A DNA stretch of 64,000 nucleotides from Tetraselmis striata (Eukaryota > Chlorophyta > Chlorodendrophyceae > Chlorodendrales > Chlorodendraceae), in assembly GCA_006384855.1 (NCBI GenBank), contig VCJN01000373.1, positions 37,887 to 101,886 on the forward strand, written 5' to 3'. The notes beneath the pieces were generated by a model, which worked only from the letters and a program-made list of their open reading frames with translations, did not search any database and was not told the origin of the DNA. The position numbers and the translations under genes were made by a program. The stretch's first letter is position 1; each line of letters opens with the position of its first letter. This document shows, piece after piece, positions 24,740-34,942 of this stretch.

Positions 24740-25306
24740 GATAAGCCGGGAGCCAAATTGGTGAAAATTTTCGACCGTCAGGTCCCGGGCGAATCATCGC
24801 TGCCTAAACCGCCGCTGTAGAGACGACGCTGCAGCAGGGGTTTCACTGGTGCCTGTCCTGTCCCGGGGCCGGGAAAAATACAAAAGCGCGCAGACCGCCA
24901 CGTCACGAGTTCTCCGCGGCACTGCGCGCGCGGAGCGAGACAGCGCGTCACAGCAGGCTCAAGACAGCGATCGTTGCGAACAGCGCAGCAGCGCAGCAGC
25001 AGCAGCACCCCAATTGACGGCACGCCCGTCTCCAGCCCGTGCAACCAGCAGCATCAGCCGCAGTACGTCCGACTCTACCCCCTCCCGGTCCCGTCAGCAG
25101 CAGCAGTAGCAGCAGCACGCACGACTACCCCGTGTAACCCCGTGTAACTCTTCAGGCCGAAACCGCCCGTAGGTCTACGACAGCTACTCGCGTCGTACAG
25201 GGGCTCCATCGGGCACCTGTCGCACGACAGCCTTCACCACTCGCCAACCCTGCGCCCACAGCTCACCCTGTATGCTACTAGCCCCAACGACCGACGGCCT
25301 TCAGAG
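24740..25306. promoter_or_regulatory. Upstream region of the 25.3-kb gene with CAG-type repeats
   Basis: CAG/GCA trinucleotide runs occur at about 24982-25012 and 25092-25117. There is no TATA box that I can place with confidence. The region separates LINE debris from the first exon of the next gene. Confidence 0.35.
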
Positions 25307-26419
25307 ATGAAGCCCCAAAGCCGCGCCCGGAAGGAAGTCGACCGGCTGGCGCCGGACCCCAAGCAGCTGAAACGCACAGCACCGCCCGCCAGTGGCAAGA
25401 AGTCTGCGCCGTGGAAATTCGAGCGGCCGGCAGGGACGGCCGCGAAGCGCAAGGGCGCGGCCAGCAACGTGCCCAAGTCGAAGGCGGTGCGGTCGTCGCT
25501 ACTGGGGATGAAGACGAAGGCAGACCTCCAGGCGCTGCTGCCACACGCTCGGCCGCTCAAGGACTTCGTGGTCGGAGAGGAAGTGGAGGTGAGCTATGCG
25601 TCTGGGTGTGCTAAGGGTGGGGGGTGAGCCAGGCACAGCAGGTGCTGGCGTTTCCGACCGTGCCAATGGAGTGGGCGAGTAGCGGGTCCAATACCGCGGG
25701 GGGCTATGTGGGTAGCATCGGTGGCACCCATAAGCAGTACGCCGGCGCGCTGTGATCGACAGGTGTTCGACAAAATGCAGAAGGGATACACGTACGTGCG
25801 GGAGTGCAAGCCGGGCGACAGGTCCAGCTTCGCCAAGGGCTTCGAGCCGGCGTACTCGCCGCAGGAAATGATCGAGATGGGCATATTTGAGGGGAAGTAC
25901 ATCAACGACAAGGTGCGGAGTCCAGTGAGGGAGCGGATAGAGGGGCGATGGGCCAAATGCCAACATGGCCATCATACCAGGGTGGCGGTGGCCGCACATT
26001 GTAATGCTGCGGCTGACCAAAGCCTGTCTGGGGGAGGGCGATGGCAGGTGTTTGAGTTCCCGCGAGAGTGGTTTGAGGCGGGCTTGAAGGCGGGCACCCT
26101 GAGCGTGGCGCGGCCAATGGAACGTGTCAACTTCTTCAAGATAAAGTCCCGGCAGCCGCTGGGCACCTGGCGGCAGAATGGCTGGATTCGTGGGGACGAT
26201 GCGCGCGGATGGTTCGAGTGGTTCTGCCGCTACTGGCTGGGCCGCCGCGACGATGCGGTCGATGCGCACCAGATCGGCCGCTGGCGCAACTACAAGCGGC
26301 ACTCGGGGCAGATAACCTCGCGCGGCAAGCAGTGCGACGGCACGCTGGAGGACGCGATGACCAAGGCGCCCAAGCAGCGGCAGGCGCTGCTTCACTGGTC
26401 CTGGCCCTGCCTCATCTAG
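25307..26419 (+). CDS. Conserved eukaryotic protein of the ZGC:113208-like family
   Basis: Three exons: 25307-25588, 25763-25912 and 26048-26419, all phase 0, giving 267 aa. The N-terminus is basic (SGKKSAPWKFERPAGTAAKR), suggesting nuclear or nucleic-acid association. The conserved part runs from about residue 100: MQKGYTYVRECKPG, then FEPAYSPQEMIEMGIFEGKY, FPREWFEAG, RVNFFKIKSRQPLGTWRQNG, ARGWFEWFCRYWLGRR, IGRWRNYKRHSGQI and a final QRQALLHW. This order is shared by a poorly characterised family found in fungi, algae and animals. No catalytic function is established as far as I know. The aromatic-rich core looks intact. The start was chosen as the first Met with a sensible exon 1; an earlier start is not excluded. 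Confidence 0.75.
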
Positions 26420-27199
26420 CGCCTCCCTGGGCTGCGAGCGTTGATGCCGCCGGTTAAGCCATCAACACGGATAAATTGTCAACACTTTGCCTGGCACTTC
26501 ATCTTGGGGAAGCCTGAACTTGAAATTGAACAACACCATGCTGACTTGCTAGTACTGTCCGCCGCTGAAGCCAAGCTGTTCTCCATTGCCCGCCATTGGC
26601 TGCACTTTGTGACGTACTATCTGCGGACTGCCAGCCGATGCTTGCTTGGCGCCCATCCCCTTCCCCATCCCGTCTGGGGAAGGTTGTAAGAGATGGTAAT
26701 TGCAGAATACAGGCACATGGTAGTATGCGAGGTAGAAATTGGCCTTCGAAGGGAAACATGCAACAGGCATCGCATGGGTTCACAGGTTCACGATGTCGGG
26801 CGGTGTTTTTGCCCCCAGGTCAAGACTGGCAACAATGAAACCCATGCAGCGTCTCTACTACGACCATTTCGCAGGTTTAAATCAGTTATGGGACGGCGAC
26901 GCTCGTTTTAGTTATCAAGCAAATTGCCGGGTGGATGGGTAGAGCCAAGTCGGGCGGACGGACGGTTAGGCTGCGGTGCTGGCCCCCAGAGAAGTTGTGA
27001 CGATGTTCAGACTATTGTAAGTACATGTCGCATTGAATGGGGGTAAAGCCACGAGTGTACAGACTGCTGGGGTGCATACTGGACCGGCTGGATTGAGAAA
27101 ACGCAGTCGTCCATCCCAACACGCATCCATTGTCAGGCAGCTGCCTGCATCACGAGGTGCTCCGGGACAGCTGGCCACACTCGCGGTGGGCGGCCGGCT
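26420..27199. other. Convergent intergenic region
   Basis: The 3' ends of the plus-strand gene at 26419 and the minus-strand gene at 27200 face each other here. The stretch holds only short open frames; no RNA gene or repeat is recognised. Confidence 0.5.
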
Positions 27200-27929
27200 T
27201 CAGCGGATGGCCAGCTCGGCGCTCTGCTCCTCGCAGGCCTCCACGTCCAGGGGGTCAGAGTCTGGGCCGATGGCGGAGCAGTCCAGGTCGGTGGGCAGGC
27301 CCAGCAGGCCGGACTGGCCGGGCAGCACCTGCCATGAAATGGGCCCCCAAAAGGTGGGGGGGGGGGGGGGGGCAGCATATTTCAGAACTACCAAAACATT
27401 GATTTGGGGTTGCGGGTTACTCAACAATAAGAAATTGTTTAGCCCCGCCGAGTCGGAGATCCTGCGCCGTATTTGTGGAGTATTATGTGTAGGCTTCTAA
27501 ATAAATGTAATAGTGTTACATGTTTACAAAAGGGTTAAAACCCCACATGATACAGCGAACCCAAAGCATGGGACAAGTTACAGCATGGGACTGTTGGCCA
27601 GTGGTGGCACAGCAGCCTGGCATGGCAAGAGTATGAATCAGGAAAGAGGCAGTTGGGCGAAACAAGGGTGTGCCGTGGACACGATGCGGCGCGCCAGCAG
27701 TTCTCACCTTGCCAGTGTACCCGCTGACTTTGAGTCCTTTATACACCAGGCGGCCCTGCTCCAGCTGAGACTTGGACACCGGCACCTCAAAGCTCACCTA
27801 CATCACAACCCGTGGACAAGGGGGGGGGGGGGGGGGGGCATATGTGCTGTCAGTTCATGGAGAGAAGGGCACCCGATAACCCTGGTCGGAAAAGGGATCG
27901 CGAGAAAAAAATGCGTGGGGTGAGGAGGG

Positions 27930-28012
<83 letters not shown>

Positions 28013-28019
28013 GATGGGG

Positions 28020-28060
<41 letters not shown>

Positions 28061-29025
28061 CGGAAGAGGGGCGGGGGCAACACCTCGGATGTGCCTGGCG
28101 GCACCAGGTCCACAAACCCGATCCTGTCATTCTCCGCATTGTCCGTGACGTCGTTACCCGCCTTGTCTGCAAAGCGGGCAGGGATGGGGTGCAGCAGATC
28201 CACGCGCCAATACTCAGGAGACTGCCCTAATTCGTGGATGTGGTTTGGGGCTGTTGACGCGGAGTGCTGCTTCTGATTCACACGAGACCCCATATGACCT
28301 CAGCATCAGCGTTGACAGTGCATGTGGCAGTGGCAGACTCAAAGAGTCTTCCAATAATGTGCTACAGGAGAGAAGAAGGAAACACGCGCCACATCACACG
28401 GCAGCCCCCCCCCCCCCCCCCCCCCCTTCTCTTCACGCGCGCTTTTTAGCGCATACCGCAACCATCACTAATTATTCTCGCATCCGAAACAAGGTGACCA
28501 AGCAGGCACTGCGGAGGCTGGTCGTCAGCACCGCCATTAGTGGAAAGGGGGAGAGAGAAGTCGCTCGGCGTCTGTATTCTCCCCTCGCCAGGGTCCCTGG
28601 CTTGGTTGGTGGCCGTCCCGATCGAGGTCGGCTCCAGCGGGTGGATTCGCACCGTAAATGCGGCCGTAGATGTCGGCCGTGTTGATGGCCTCCTTGTCGG
28701 TGTTGGTGACCGTCCCTCGGAAGCGCACGCAGGTGAAGCCGGGCTTTGCACGCGCACCGCAAGTAACCTCCTCGTAGGAGACTCCCTCCATCGGCGCCGC
28801 CACGCGGAACGCCAGCGCAGGCGGAATTGCGGCGCCCAGTAGCGCTGCTGACAGAATCGCACGGCTCAGGCCGCCGCGCAGTGCCTCGCCAATTCCCGTG
28901 TTCTGCCCGGCCCTCGCCCCATCCGTCTTGGCGCTGAGCGGAACTACTGCACGGCGAGCTCTGCCCACACTGGATGCCGACGACGTGGGAAACACTGCAC
29001 GGGGGAACTGCGCCGGGGAGATCAT
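27200..29025 (-). CDS. Putative thylakoid-lumen protein with bipartite transit peptide
   Basis: Four-exon model: 29025-28653, 28166-28084, 27797-27708 and 27328-27200; phases agree and give 224 aa. The N-terminus is Ser/Ala/Arg-rich without acids (FPRAVFPTSSASSVGRARRA), as in stromal transit peptides. It is followed by a hydrophobic stretch ending in an AxA-type site (LSAALLGAAIPPALA, about residues 57-72), as expected for lumen targeting. The mature part starts FRVAAPMEGVSYEEVTC and carries a beta-sandwich-like pattern: CVRFRGTVTNTDKE, ADIYGRIYDKAGND, NDRIGFVDLVPPGTSE, VSFEVPVSKSQLEQG, KGLKVSGYTGK. Its layout (conserved RFRGTV, VPPG, ASGYTGK-like ending) recalls small plastid proteins of FxLYD type; I cannot name the orthologue. 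The introns hold poly-C, a 40-unit CA repeat and, in intron 1, a poly-G. Confidence 0.65.
27931..28011. repeat. (TG)40 microsatellite in intron 2 of the lumen-protein gene
   Basis: Forty TG units on plus, so CA repeats in the transcript. Confidence 0.98.
28023..28060 (-). repeat. Poly-C tract on the sense strand, 38 bases
   Basis: An uninterrupted run of about 38 G on plus, starting a few tens of bases after the 5' splice site of intron 2 in the minus-strand gene. It is the longest homopolymer in the window. Its length may be an assembly estimate. Confidence 0.9.
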
Positions 29026-29248
29026 TACGAGATACTCGACCTCAGTTTGCTCCGCCTGTCGCGCCGACTGTGGGTACTGGTAGGTAGGACTTCGGGAGGA
29101 GCGTGCAAATGCGCTGGCCAGTGGAGAGTGGCGACCCAAGATTAAGCGACGTGAGATTTAATGCTATCTGTACGTTTAGTATAAATCGGACGAGCGGTTA
29201 CGTGAATAACAGCAGCAGTATCCCCATATAGTTCGGAGGGCGCTATTG

Positions 29249-29700
29249 GTGTGATTTACAAAAGGGGCAGTAACAAACCCACCTACTGCTAAAAGTAGTA
29301 CTAAAAAATCAACACAGCATCAAGCCGCCCAAAAGCGGCCCGCATCCCGCACGAGGCTGGCTGGATGGGTGATGCGCGCCCGGTTCAGAGCCCGGGCCAC
29401 GCGTGCACGTGTGTGTGAGGGTGATCGTCGGACGTGCTGTGCAGCGTCGGCAACGGGATGGCGGACGAATCTGCGCCGTCGGATGAGGCAGCGAGCACGC
29501 TCTCGAGCCGCCACCAAGCTCAGGACCCCTAGGAAATCTCTTGCGAGTAAGGCCTCCCGGTGAGCCCGGGTGATGCACCGAGTGCCTCGCGATGAGAGGG
29601 CACCTCGATAGGGCACACGGTGCTGGTGTGAATTACAAAAAGGACAGTAACAAATCCACCTACTGCTGAAAGTAGTACTATAGAAAATCAACATGTTGAG
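29249..29700 (-). mobile_element. Dispersed repeat family, copy B
   Basis: The outer parts duplicate a motif: TTACAAAAGGGGCAGTAACA with CACCTACTGCTAAAAGTAGT at 29254-29300, and TTACAAAAAGGACAGTAACA with CACCTACTGCTGAAAGTAGT at 29632-29680, so copy B has direct repeats of about 55 bp at its ends. The inner part reads on minus HREALLARDFLGVLSL, AARERARCLIRRRRFVRH, as in copies A and C. The terminal direct repeats could be short LTRs, or an insertion between duplicated sequence. Confidence 0.6.
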
Positions 29701-29704
29701 ATAT

Positions 29705-30085
29705 ATACTTACATGAGCTAGCAGCAGAAGGCGATATCGGAAATCACCAAAATAAAAGGCAATCAGAAAAGTCCTCTACATCGACTGCGGGGTGGAAGCA
29801 GTAACATGAGAAGACGCAGAGTGGGCACGAGCACACGCATCAGACTTGGCCATCTGCACACCGGCAGAGAGAATGCCGCCCAGGGTACCATGCACGCAAG
29901 CCGAGACCCGCTGCAACAGCCCCCGCCGTGTGCGCGACAGGTGACGGCGGAACTCAGCAGATTGGCCGGCGACAAAGTTTCGAAGTGCCTGAACGGATTG
30001 ACCACGAAGAAAGCAAGAGGTCGGGGCGGAAGGACCGCCCGGGAAGTTGCGCACAGCCAACAGCACCGCGAAGATGTAGACCACA
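29705..30085 (-). other. Unrecognised open frame next to a miniature LTR-like element
   Basis: The minus-strand frame 30084-29776 (102 codons) contains RRHLSRTRRGLLQRVSACVH. It has no domain I recognise and lies in repeat-rich DNA. No gene is called. Confidence 0.3.
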
Positions 30086-30086
30086 G

Positions 30087-30532
30087 TGTTGAGATATCAA
30101 GCTCGAAAAAGGTGCCGATCGGACTTGGATGTCATCATCCGATATATTGTAGAGCTTGAATACCCGTCTGAACCGGGCCGAGGACCACACCACAGGATTG
30201 TACGAGGTACTGTCCCAACACCCCTCTTGGTTCCGAGGAGAGGGAGGACAGGAAAGTCTGGGTAGAGATCCCAGGACCTGAGCCATAGAAGCCGGAAACA
30301 TCCGCGCTTGAGCCTTGTTGTAGGAGAATTTCTGGGATTTGATGATCGCGTCACCGGAAGCTGCGAATCGGTCTTACACCGGATATAGCGGAAGAAGGAG
30401 AACCCATGAAATCTTGAAATGCTTCAAGCGGGAGTCGAACCCGGGTCTGTTGTCATACAGGCTCGCCACCTAAGCTCCGAAACCATGTTGAGATATCAAG
30501 CTCGAAAAAGGTGCCGATCGGACTTGGATGTC
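30087..30532 (-). mobile_element. Miniature LTR-like element (446 bp, 47-bp terminal direct repeats, PBS-like site)
   Basis: Identical 47-bp direct repeats lie at 30087-30133 and 30486-30532. In minus orientation each ends ATATCTCAACA, the classic end of copia LTRs, and the 30486 copy is followed at once by TGGTTTCGGAGCTTAGG, positioned and shaped like a tRNA primer-binding site. About 350 bp lie between the repeats. Short terminal repeats, a primer site and no gene fit the SMART/TRIM class of non-autonomous LTR elements. An alternative is recombination remnants of a larger copia element, because the outer end of the repeat lacks the expected TG. A tRNA-like T-arm (CGGGTTCGACTCCCG) lies inside at 30425-30445. 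Confidence 0.5.
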
Positions 30533-31315
30533 TTGGGTGTCTTGGATGTCTCGGATGGCTCGCGACCGGTCATCAGCGTGTAAGGTATGGCGTTGACGGA
30601 CGAGCTCCACTGGCGGTTGCAGAGATAGACGGCGTGAAGATACGCCCAGTCCCAGAAGGTGCGGTCGAGGCCGGCGTGGAGGCGCATGGCTTGGGCACAC
30701 TCACCGATAGTGCGGAAAGAGCGCTCCGCCAGGCCTGCCTGATGATCAGAGTGGGATGCGGTAAACTCCAGCGCGATGATGAGGTCGGCGCATGCTTGAC
30801 GAAACGAAGAGCCGGTATAAACCGCGCTGCGATCGGCACGTATGCGTTGAACGGTGTGACCCATGCCGAGAACCGCCGCATGCAGTTAATGGACGGCGCG
30901 GACGGCCTCGTCCTTGGTGCGCATGGTGATTGCTACCTTTACTCCAGTGTAGGAATCCACCGCGCCGAAGACATGCTGCGCAACCAGTGACCGACGGACA
31001 AGGCCCCTTCCAGCCGTCGATGACCACGAGCATGTACAGTGCCTCCGCGCGTGGGGAGGGCTGACGGTTGACTGACTGATGGTGTGATTTGGCCTGAATG
31101 CACGCTGGGCATACGGCCTCCGGTGCCGATCCGAGTTTCGGGATGCCGATGGCATGTTGTTGGGTGAGCTCCATGTGGCGCGCGCAGCGATGACCAAGTC
31201 GAAGATGCCACAGGGAGTAGGAGGCCGTTGGAGATGGCAGTGCCATGACCCCATGAGACGGATCGCGGATGGGAAGGAGCTTGATGCCGTACATGCCTGT
31301 GGTGCCGGGGTAGGG
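30533..31315 (-). pseudogene. Copia integrase (frameshifted, C-terminally truncated)
   Basis: SYSLWHLRLGHRCARHMELT and VCPACIQAKSHHQ form the HHCC-type GAG-pre-integrase zinc domain. AQHVFGAVDSYTGVKVAITM in a second frame is the integrase core start; RIRADRSAVYTGSSF and EFTASHSDHQAGLAERSFRT carry the second Asp and the Glu of the DDE triad. DWAYLHAVYLCNRQW and PYTLMTGREP follow. A frameshift near 31000 and TAA at 30886 break the gene; sequence then runs into the miniature LTR-like element. Confidence 0.8.
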
Positions 31316-32080
31316 CTAAAGGTGGATGACTGCGCCATCTGGGGTGATCATGCTGTTGAGGAGGCGGCTGAAGTAGAAAGAGTAGCCTTGCTTGCTGAGT
31401 TGATGGGTGCTGAGGAGGCGGCTGATGTTGGTGAGACCGACACTGTATGTGATGTCAGGAGTATGGTAACATTCTCGTGCCATAATGGTATGTGGCATGC
31501 ATGTGAAGTCTAGTGTTGGCGCCAGCGTGGTGCCGATGCCGACTGCCGGTTGCCCGAAACCGCCCATAAGAAATTGCTCCGCCGCAGGAATGTCCATGTA
31601 GTAGATGTAGTCGGTGCGGTGGGCGTTGACGTGAGAGGATGCTCCCGAGTCGATGAGCACCCATGCCTCGCCATCGCCGGTGATGAAGGTGCCGTATGAC
31701 GTGTGGCAGAAAGTGATGACGGCTGGGGAAGGGGCGGCGCTCGAGACAGCCTTGATGTAGTTGCGCATGACGTTGAGGTCGATGACCCCGCCGAGAAGTT
31801 TGCGCAGTGTCGCCTCAGAAAGGTGAGATGTGGGCAGATCCTCCAAGGTGAAGCCCATGGCGCGAGCGCGTAGAGCTGCAGGGGGTTCGCACCACCTGCC
31901 GTTGTCTGCCCAGGACCAGGGGCCATCATGTTCGTAGACCATGCCAGTGCCCCGCTGACCGTTGGTTTGCATGCGAAAAGCGTATGAGCTTGGGCGGGCG
32001 ACGAACTTCGGAAAGTAGTCAGTTGTCACCACCGGAGTAAAGTGGGGGAATTCGGAGATACAGAGGTCCCACGCGCAGGG
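31316..32080 (-). pseudogene. End of the C5 methyltransferase and copia aspartic protease
   Basis: After the frameshift the frame reads LCISEFPHFTPVVTTDYFPK, CEPPAALRARAMGFTLEDLP and TLRKLLGGVIDLNVMRNYIK. The last two correspond to the target-recognition/motif IX-X end of C5-MTases, motif X being LLGGVID in place of the usual LLGNAxx. Next comes EAWVLIDSGASSHVNAH, the copia protease with its D-S-G-A active site, and PHTIMARECYHTPDITYSVG. The frame ends at TAG 31316, beyond which the same frame continues into the integrase region, so the stop is a point mutation. Confidence 0.75.
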
Positions 32081-33849
32081 CCGGGGTCGGTGAGCTCGAT
32101 GGCGTTGATGTTGTTGATGTAGTCCTGGACGTCGGTTTGCGAAGCGATATTGGTCCACAGGAGGGTGTCGCGGTGAGCCGCCGAGCCGCAGGCGGTCGCA
32201 CGCATGACGTTGCCGGTGCCAAGTGAGGAGAGTATCTCAGCGAAGTCCAGCGCGCGTGGAACATTCTCCACAATGTAGCGCACCGGTGTGGGCTGTGTAG
32301 TCAGGTAGAAACGGATGAAACTGATGACGGAAGCAAAGGCCCGAGAGCGATGGTCCTGCCAGCCAAGGCGTGAGCCCGCGCGTGACCATGGTTGACACGG
32401 TGGGCCTGACACGATCGGGGTGACTGGACGCAGGGTCTCCAGCTCCGCGATGGTGATGTTGTTGACGTCCATGGGGGTCCTGCCATGACAGTCCTGAAAT
32501 GCTGAAGGGGGCAGGCGGTCCGGGTACATGTCGCTGATGACATGTAGGCGATGCGTCCACATAGTACGAGCCTCGGGCGACGGGTCGGCGCCGGTGATCC
32601 TGTGGATGGTGAAGCCGTATTCTACCAGAGCCTCTACTTCAGGTGCCGATGGGCCATGGCAGGGCGAAAAGAGATGGTCGATGACCATAGAGGTTGGCAG
32701 CGGGAGGATCGGCGCAGCGGTGAGGAGCGGTAGTGTCGGTGGCGGGTCGCCACGCAGGGCGCCTTGCTCCGCATGAAGAATGTGGGATGCCAACGCCGCT
32801 GAGGCGGGGAATGTGGGTGAAGTGAGGCATAGGGGGTTGGGTTGGGGTGGGGACGGGGTGGGGACGTTGCCAATTGATGTCGAATAGGTGGATGGGGGGA
32901 TCGAGGGAGTAGGGATGGGAGTAAACGTTCCAGCGGGGGGGATGTCGGGGGTATCGAAGATCGGGAAGGCGTCGGGGTGAGGGCGGGAGCGGTGAGCATG
33001 CCATGAGTGTGAGAACGGGGACTCGAAGTCAGCATAAGAGTCGGAGTAGGGGACGTGCCAGGGGTCATGTAAGTCATCCTCCGCGTTGTCCTCGCCCTCC
33101 CCCTCCTGTGCTCTGGTGTACGCCCCTCCTGGGGCGGCAGTGTTGCAGGTGAGCATGATGGGCAGGCTGCTGTGGTGTTGTGCTGATGGGAACACTCCCA
33201 CGAACGGGTAGGCCTCCTGGTGTCCCGTCGGCCGCTGGGTGAAGGTGTCGCTGGCCTGCTGATGACCCGGGTGCTGATGCCCGGCCGGGGAGACGAAGCC
33301 GACCGGCTGCTGATGACGCTGCATGCCGTCGTTGCCGCCCTGGTTTGTCCAACGCTGCTGCCGCTGGGGCCTGTCCTGATTGTTGCGGTTGTCGTTGTAG
33401 AAATGTTGGCCTGGCGGCAATTGATGGCGGTAGTTGTCGCGTTGGTGGTGGCCATAGTTGGTGTTGACGCGACGCTCCGCAGGCGCGCGCTGATGGCGGT
33501 CATAGCGAGGGTTGGTCATGGTGCTGGTCGGCGTGGTGTCATCCAGGATACGCAGGCCGTTGGCATGGCGCCTGGCCACACACTGCTGCTGGGTATGGCC
33601 CGGACGGTCACACCGCCTGCAGACAACGCTGGGCCCGGTGGTGTGCTGCGGGTCCCTGGGGCTGTAGGAATTGAGGTTGGGTGGGCACGGGCGGACGCGC
33701 TGCTGACGCTGACGCTTGCGCGCCTCCATGTTCTGTCCGGCGCTGATGATGGTCGCCGGCTTCTCGTTGACAGTGGCCGCCGAGGTGGTGGTGTCGACGA
33801 TATGATCGTAGTCTGGGTGAAGGCCTGGGATGAGGTAGTTGGCAGCCAC
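32026..33849 (-). CDS. Zinc knuckle plus C5-cytosine DNA methyltransferase (fused in a copia polyprotein)
   Basis: The 607-codon frame holds a CCHC knuckle (CRRCDRPGHTQQQC, about 33580-33625), a long Gln/His/Pro-rich linker, then a C5-MTase. Motif I is MVIDHLFSPCHGPSAP (the usual FSGxGG altered). Motif IV is SGPPCQPWSRAGSRLG with the catalytic Cys codon at 32395-32397. Motif VI is RYIVENVPRA, and ACGSAAHRDTLLWTN resembles motif VIII. The spacing and the segment MYPDRLPPSAFQDCHGRTPM before MDVNNIT look DNMT3-like more than DNMT1-like. The enzyme class transfers methyl from S-adenosylmethionine to cytosine C5. The C-terminal part continues in another frame after a shift near 32078. Retroelements with captured cytosine methyltransferases are known from some algae and dinoflagellates. 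Confidence 0.8.
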   Translation of the reverse strand: MAANYLIPGLHPDYDHIVDTTTSAATVNEKPATIISAGQNMEARKRQRQQRVRPCPPNLNSYSPRDPQHTTGPSVVCRRCDRPGHTQQQCVARRHANGLRILDDTTPTSTMTNPRYDRHQRAPAERRVNTNYGHHQRDNYRHQLPPGQHFYNDNRNNQDRPQRQQRWTNQGGNDGMQRHQQPVGFVSPAGHQHPGHQQASDTFTQRPTGHQEAYPFVGVFPSAQHHSSLPIMLTCNTAAPGGAYTRAQEGEGEDNAEDDLHDPWHVPYSDSYADFESPFSHSWHAHRSRPHPDAFPIFDTPDIPPAGTFTPIPTPSIPPSTYSTSIGNVPTPSPPQPNPLCLTSPTFPASAALASHILHAEQGALRGDPPPTLPLLTAAPILPLPTSMVIDHLFSPCHGPSAPEVEALVEYGFTIHRITGADPSPEARTMWTHRLHVISDMYPDRLPPSAFQDCHGRTPMDVNNITIAELETLRPVTPIVSGPPCQPWSRAGSRLGWQDHRSRAFASVISFIRFYLTTQPTPVRYIVENVPRALDFAEILSSLGTGNVMRATACGSAAHRDTLLWTNIASQTDVQDYINNINAIELTDPGPARGTSVSPNSPTLLRW

Positions 33850-34470
33850 GTACTCGAAGGTCCACTGGCCATGTGCCTTGTTCAGCAGATTCTAGAGGTT
33901 CTTGTAGCGTCGAACATACACCTGAACCGGCTCATTCGGGAGCTGGCCCGCTGTGATCTCTTCCTCCAAGCGCTTACGCTCCTCCATGGCTGAGCCCTGG
34001 AGCTCAGTAAGAAGAGCCTTCCATGCTGTATATCCACACTTCTTGGAATCCACGATGATGATGTTGACGATGGCCAGTGCCATGGGATAATGAGCTGTCG
34101 CGTGGCGTAGAGCTGCCAGATGGATCATTTGCTCCTGACGGGTGCCTTTGCCCTTGGTGGTGTCCAAGTAGCCAGCGCTGCCGAGAGCGATCTTGATGGC
34201 TTGAGCATTGTCCCGTGTAGAGATGGTGTTGTCCCAGATGGGGACGTTCTTGAGGTCGAGTGTCGGCTTCACTGCAGCAGACTTGATATGCTGGATGTCC
34301 TCGGAGTCATTGTCTGGCGCCCCGTCCATGCTGAAGGCGTCGTCAGAACTGGTATCATCATGGAAGTCAGGAGGTGGTGGGGCGTGGCCAGGGTCGGTCT
34401 TGATCGCACTCTGCCGAGCCAGATTGGCCAGGGGGGTGTTCATCATGCCGGTGTTGATGCTGGTAGACAT
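33850..34470 (-). pseudogene. gag: Copia-like Gag (interrupted by one stop codon)
   Basis: The start is taken as ATG at 34470 (MSTSINTGMMNTPLANLARQ), downstream of a longer open stretch. The body contains LKNVPIWDNTISTRDNAQAI and YTAWKALLTELQGSAMEERK, the helical Gag core of copia elements (UBN2-like pattern). TAG at 33892 interrupts KNL*NLLNKAHGQWTFEYVA; the frame then continues without a break into the zinc knuckle. One substitution would account for the stop. Confidence 0.7.
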
Positions 34471-34935
34471 TGCGAAGGGATGGCGCACTTGTGCTCGAGG
34501 ATGTATAACTGTAGGGGTGGGCGGGTGGGAAGAAAAACTCGTCGCACGGCGCCGTCGATCGTCGAAAGTTGTCGAGGGTCGAGATACACGCAGGTTGAAG
34601 CCTCTGGCAGGCGTCGAGAGGGGCAAGACGTCGAACCAAAGGAGAGGGCCCAAAAACCTGTCGGAGGGGGATTGTTGAAGTGATGGCTGAGTGGCACTGT
34701 CACTGATGGGGGGAGAGTCGGCGAGAGTCGGCGTGCACGCGTCGAATCACGTCGAGTGCCAGCAAGCAAGGTGCAAGCTGGAAAGGCAAAGGGCTGCTAT
34801 GAGGCGTGGGCGATGGACGATAGGTAGTCGCTGTCGCCGTGGTGATGGCTGAATGGCACTGTCACGAGAGAGAAAGGGTGAGTCGGAATATTTCTGGAAA
34901 GCAGTTGACTGAATTACAAGGAGCCGAGGCTGGCA

Positions 34936-34942
34936 ATTTATA
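34936..34942 (-). promoter_or_regulatory. Possible TATA box of the copia-like element
   Basis: TATAAAT on the minus strand sits within the near-palindrome GCTGGCAATTTATACCAGC, about 465 bp before the Gag ATG. The position suits an LTR promoter, but no matching 3' LTR was found. Confidence 0.3.

Larger units (their letters stand above)
30533..34470 (-). mobile_element. Ty1/copia-like retrotransposon with an inserted C5-cytosine DNA methyltransferase domain, 3' truncated
   Basis: Reading on minus: Gag, CCHC knuckle, C5 methyltransferase, aspartic protease, GAG-pre-integrase zinc domain, integrase core. The element stops inside or just after integrase (PYTLMTGREP near 30570), so RT and RNase H are missing. 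Coding damage I can see: in-frame TAG at 33892-33894 (end of Gag), a frameshift near 32078 (late methyltransferase), TAG at 31316-31318, a frameshift near 31000 and TAA at 30886-30888. The element is therefore dead but young enough that all motifs are clear. No LTR pair was found. Gene-by-gene notes follow as separate entries. Confidence 0.85.

Noticed and set aside
25499..26395. 298-codon minus-strand ORF
   Set aside because: Antisense to the three-exon conserved gene; crosses its introns and lacks any domain.
27855..28293. Long Cys-Val or Thr-His repeat ORFs
   Set aside because: Products of the (TG)40 and poly-G tracts inside an intron of the minus-strand lumen-protein gene.
30417..30483. 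tRNA gene on minus (GGGTTCGACTCCC T-arm, D-arm-like GCTTAGGTGGCGAGC)
   Set aside because: The acceptor stem does not pair and the anticodon arm gives an irregular loop; it is a tRNA-like piece within a miniature element.
33220..33993. 257-codon plus-strand ORF
   Set aside because: Antisense shadow of the copia Gag/knuckle frame, Val/Leu-rich without domain.
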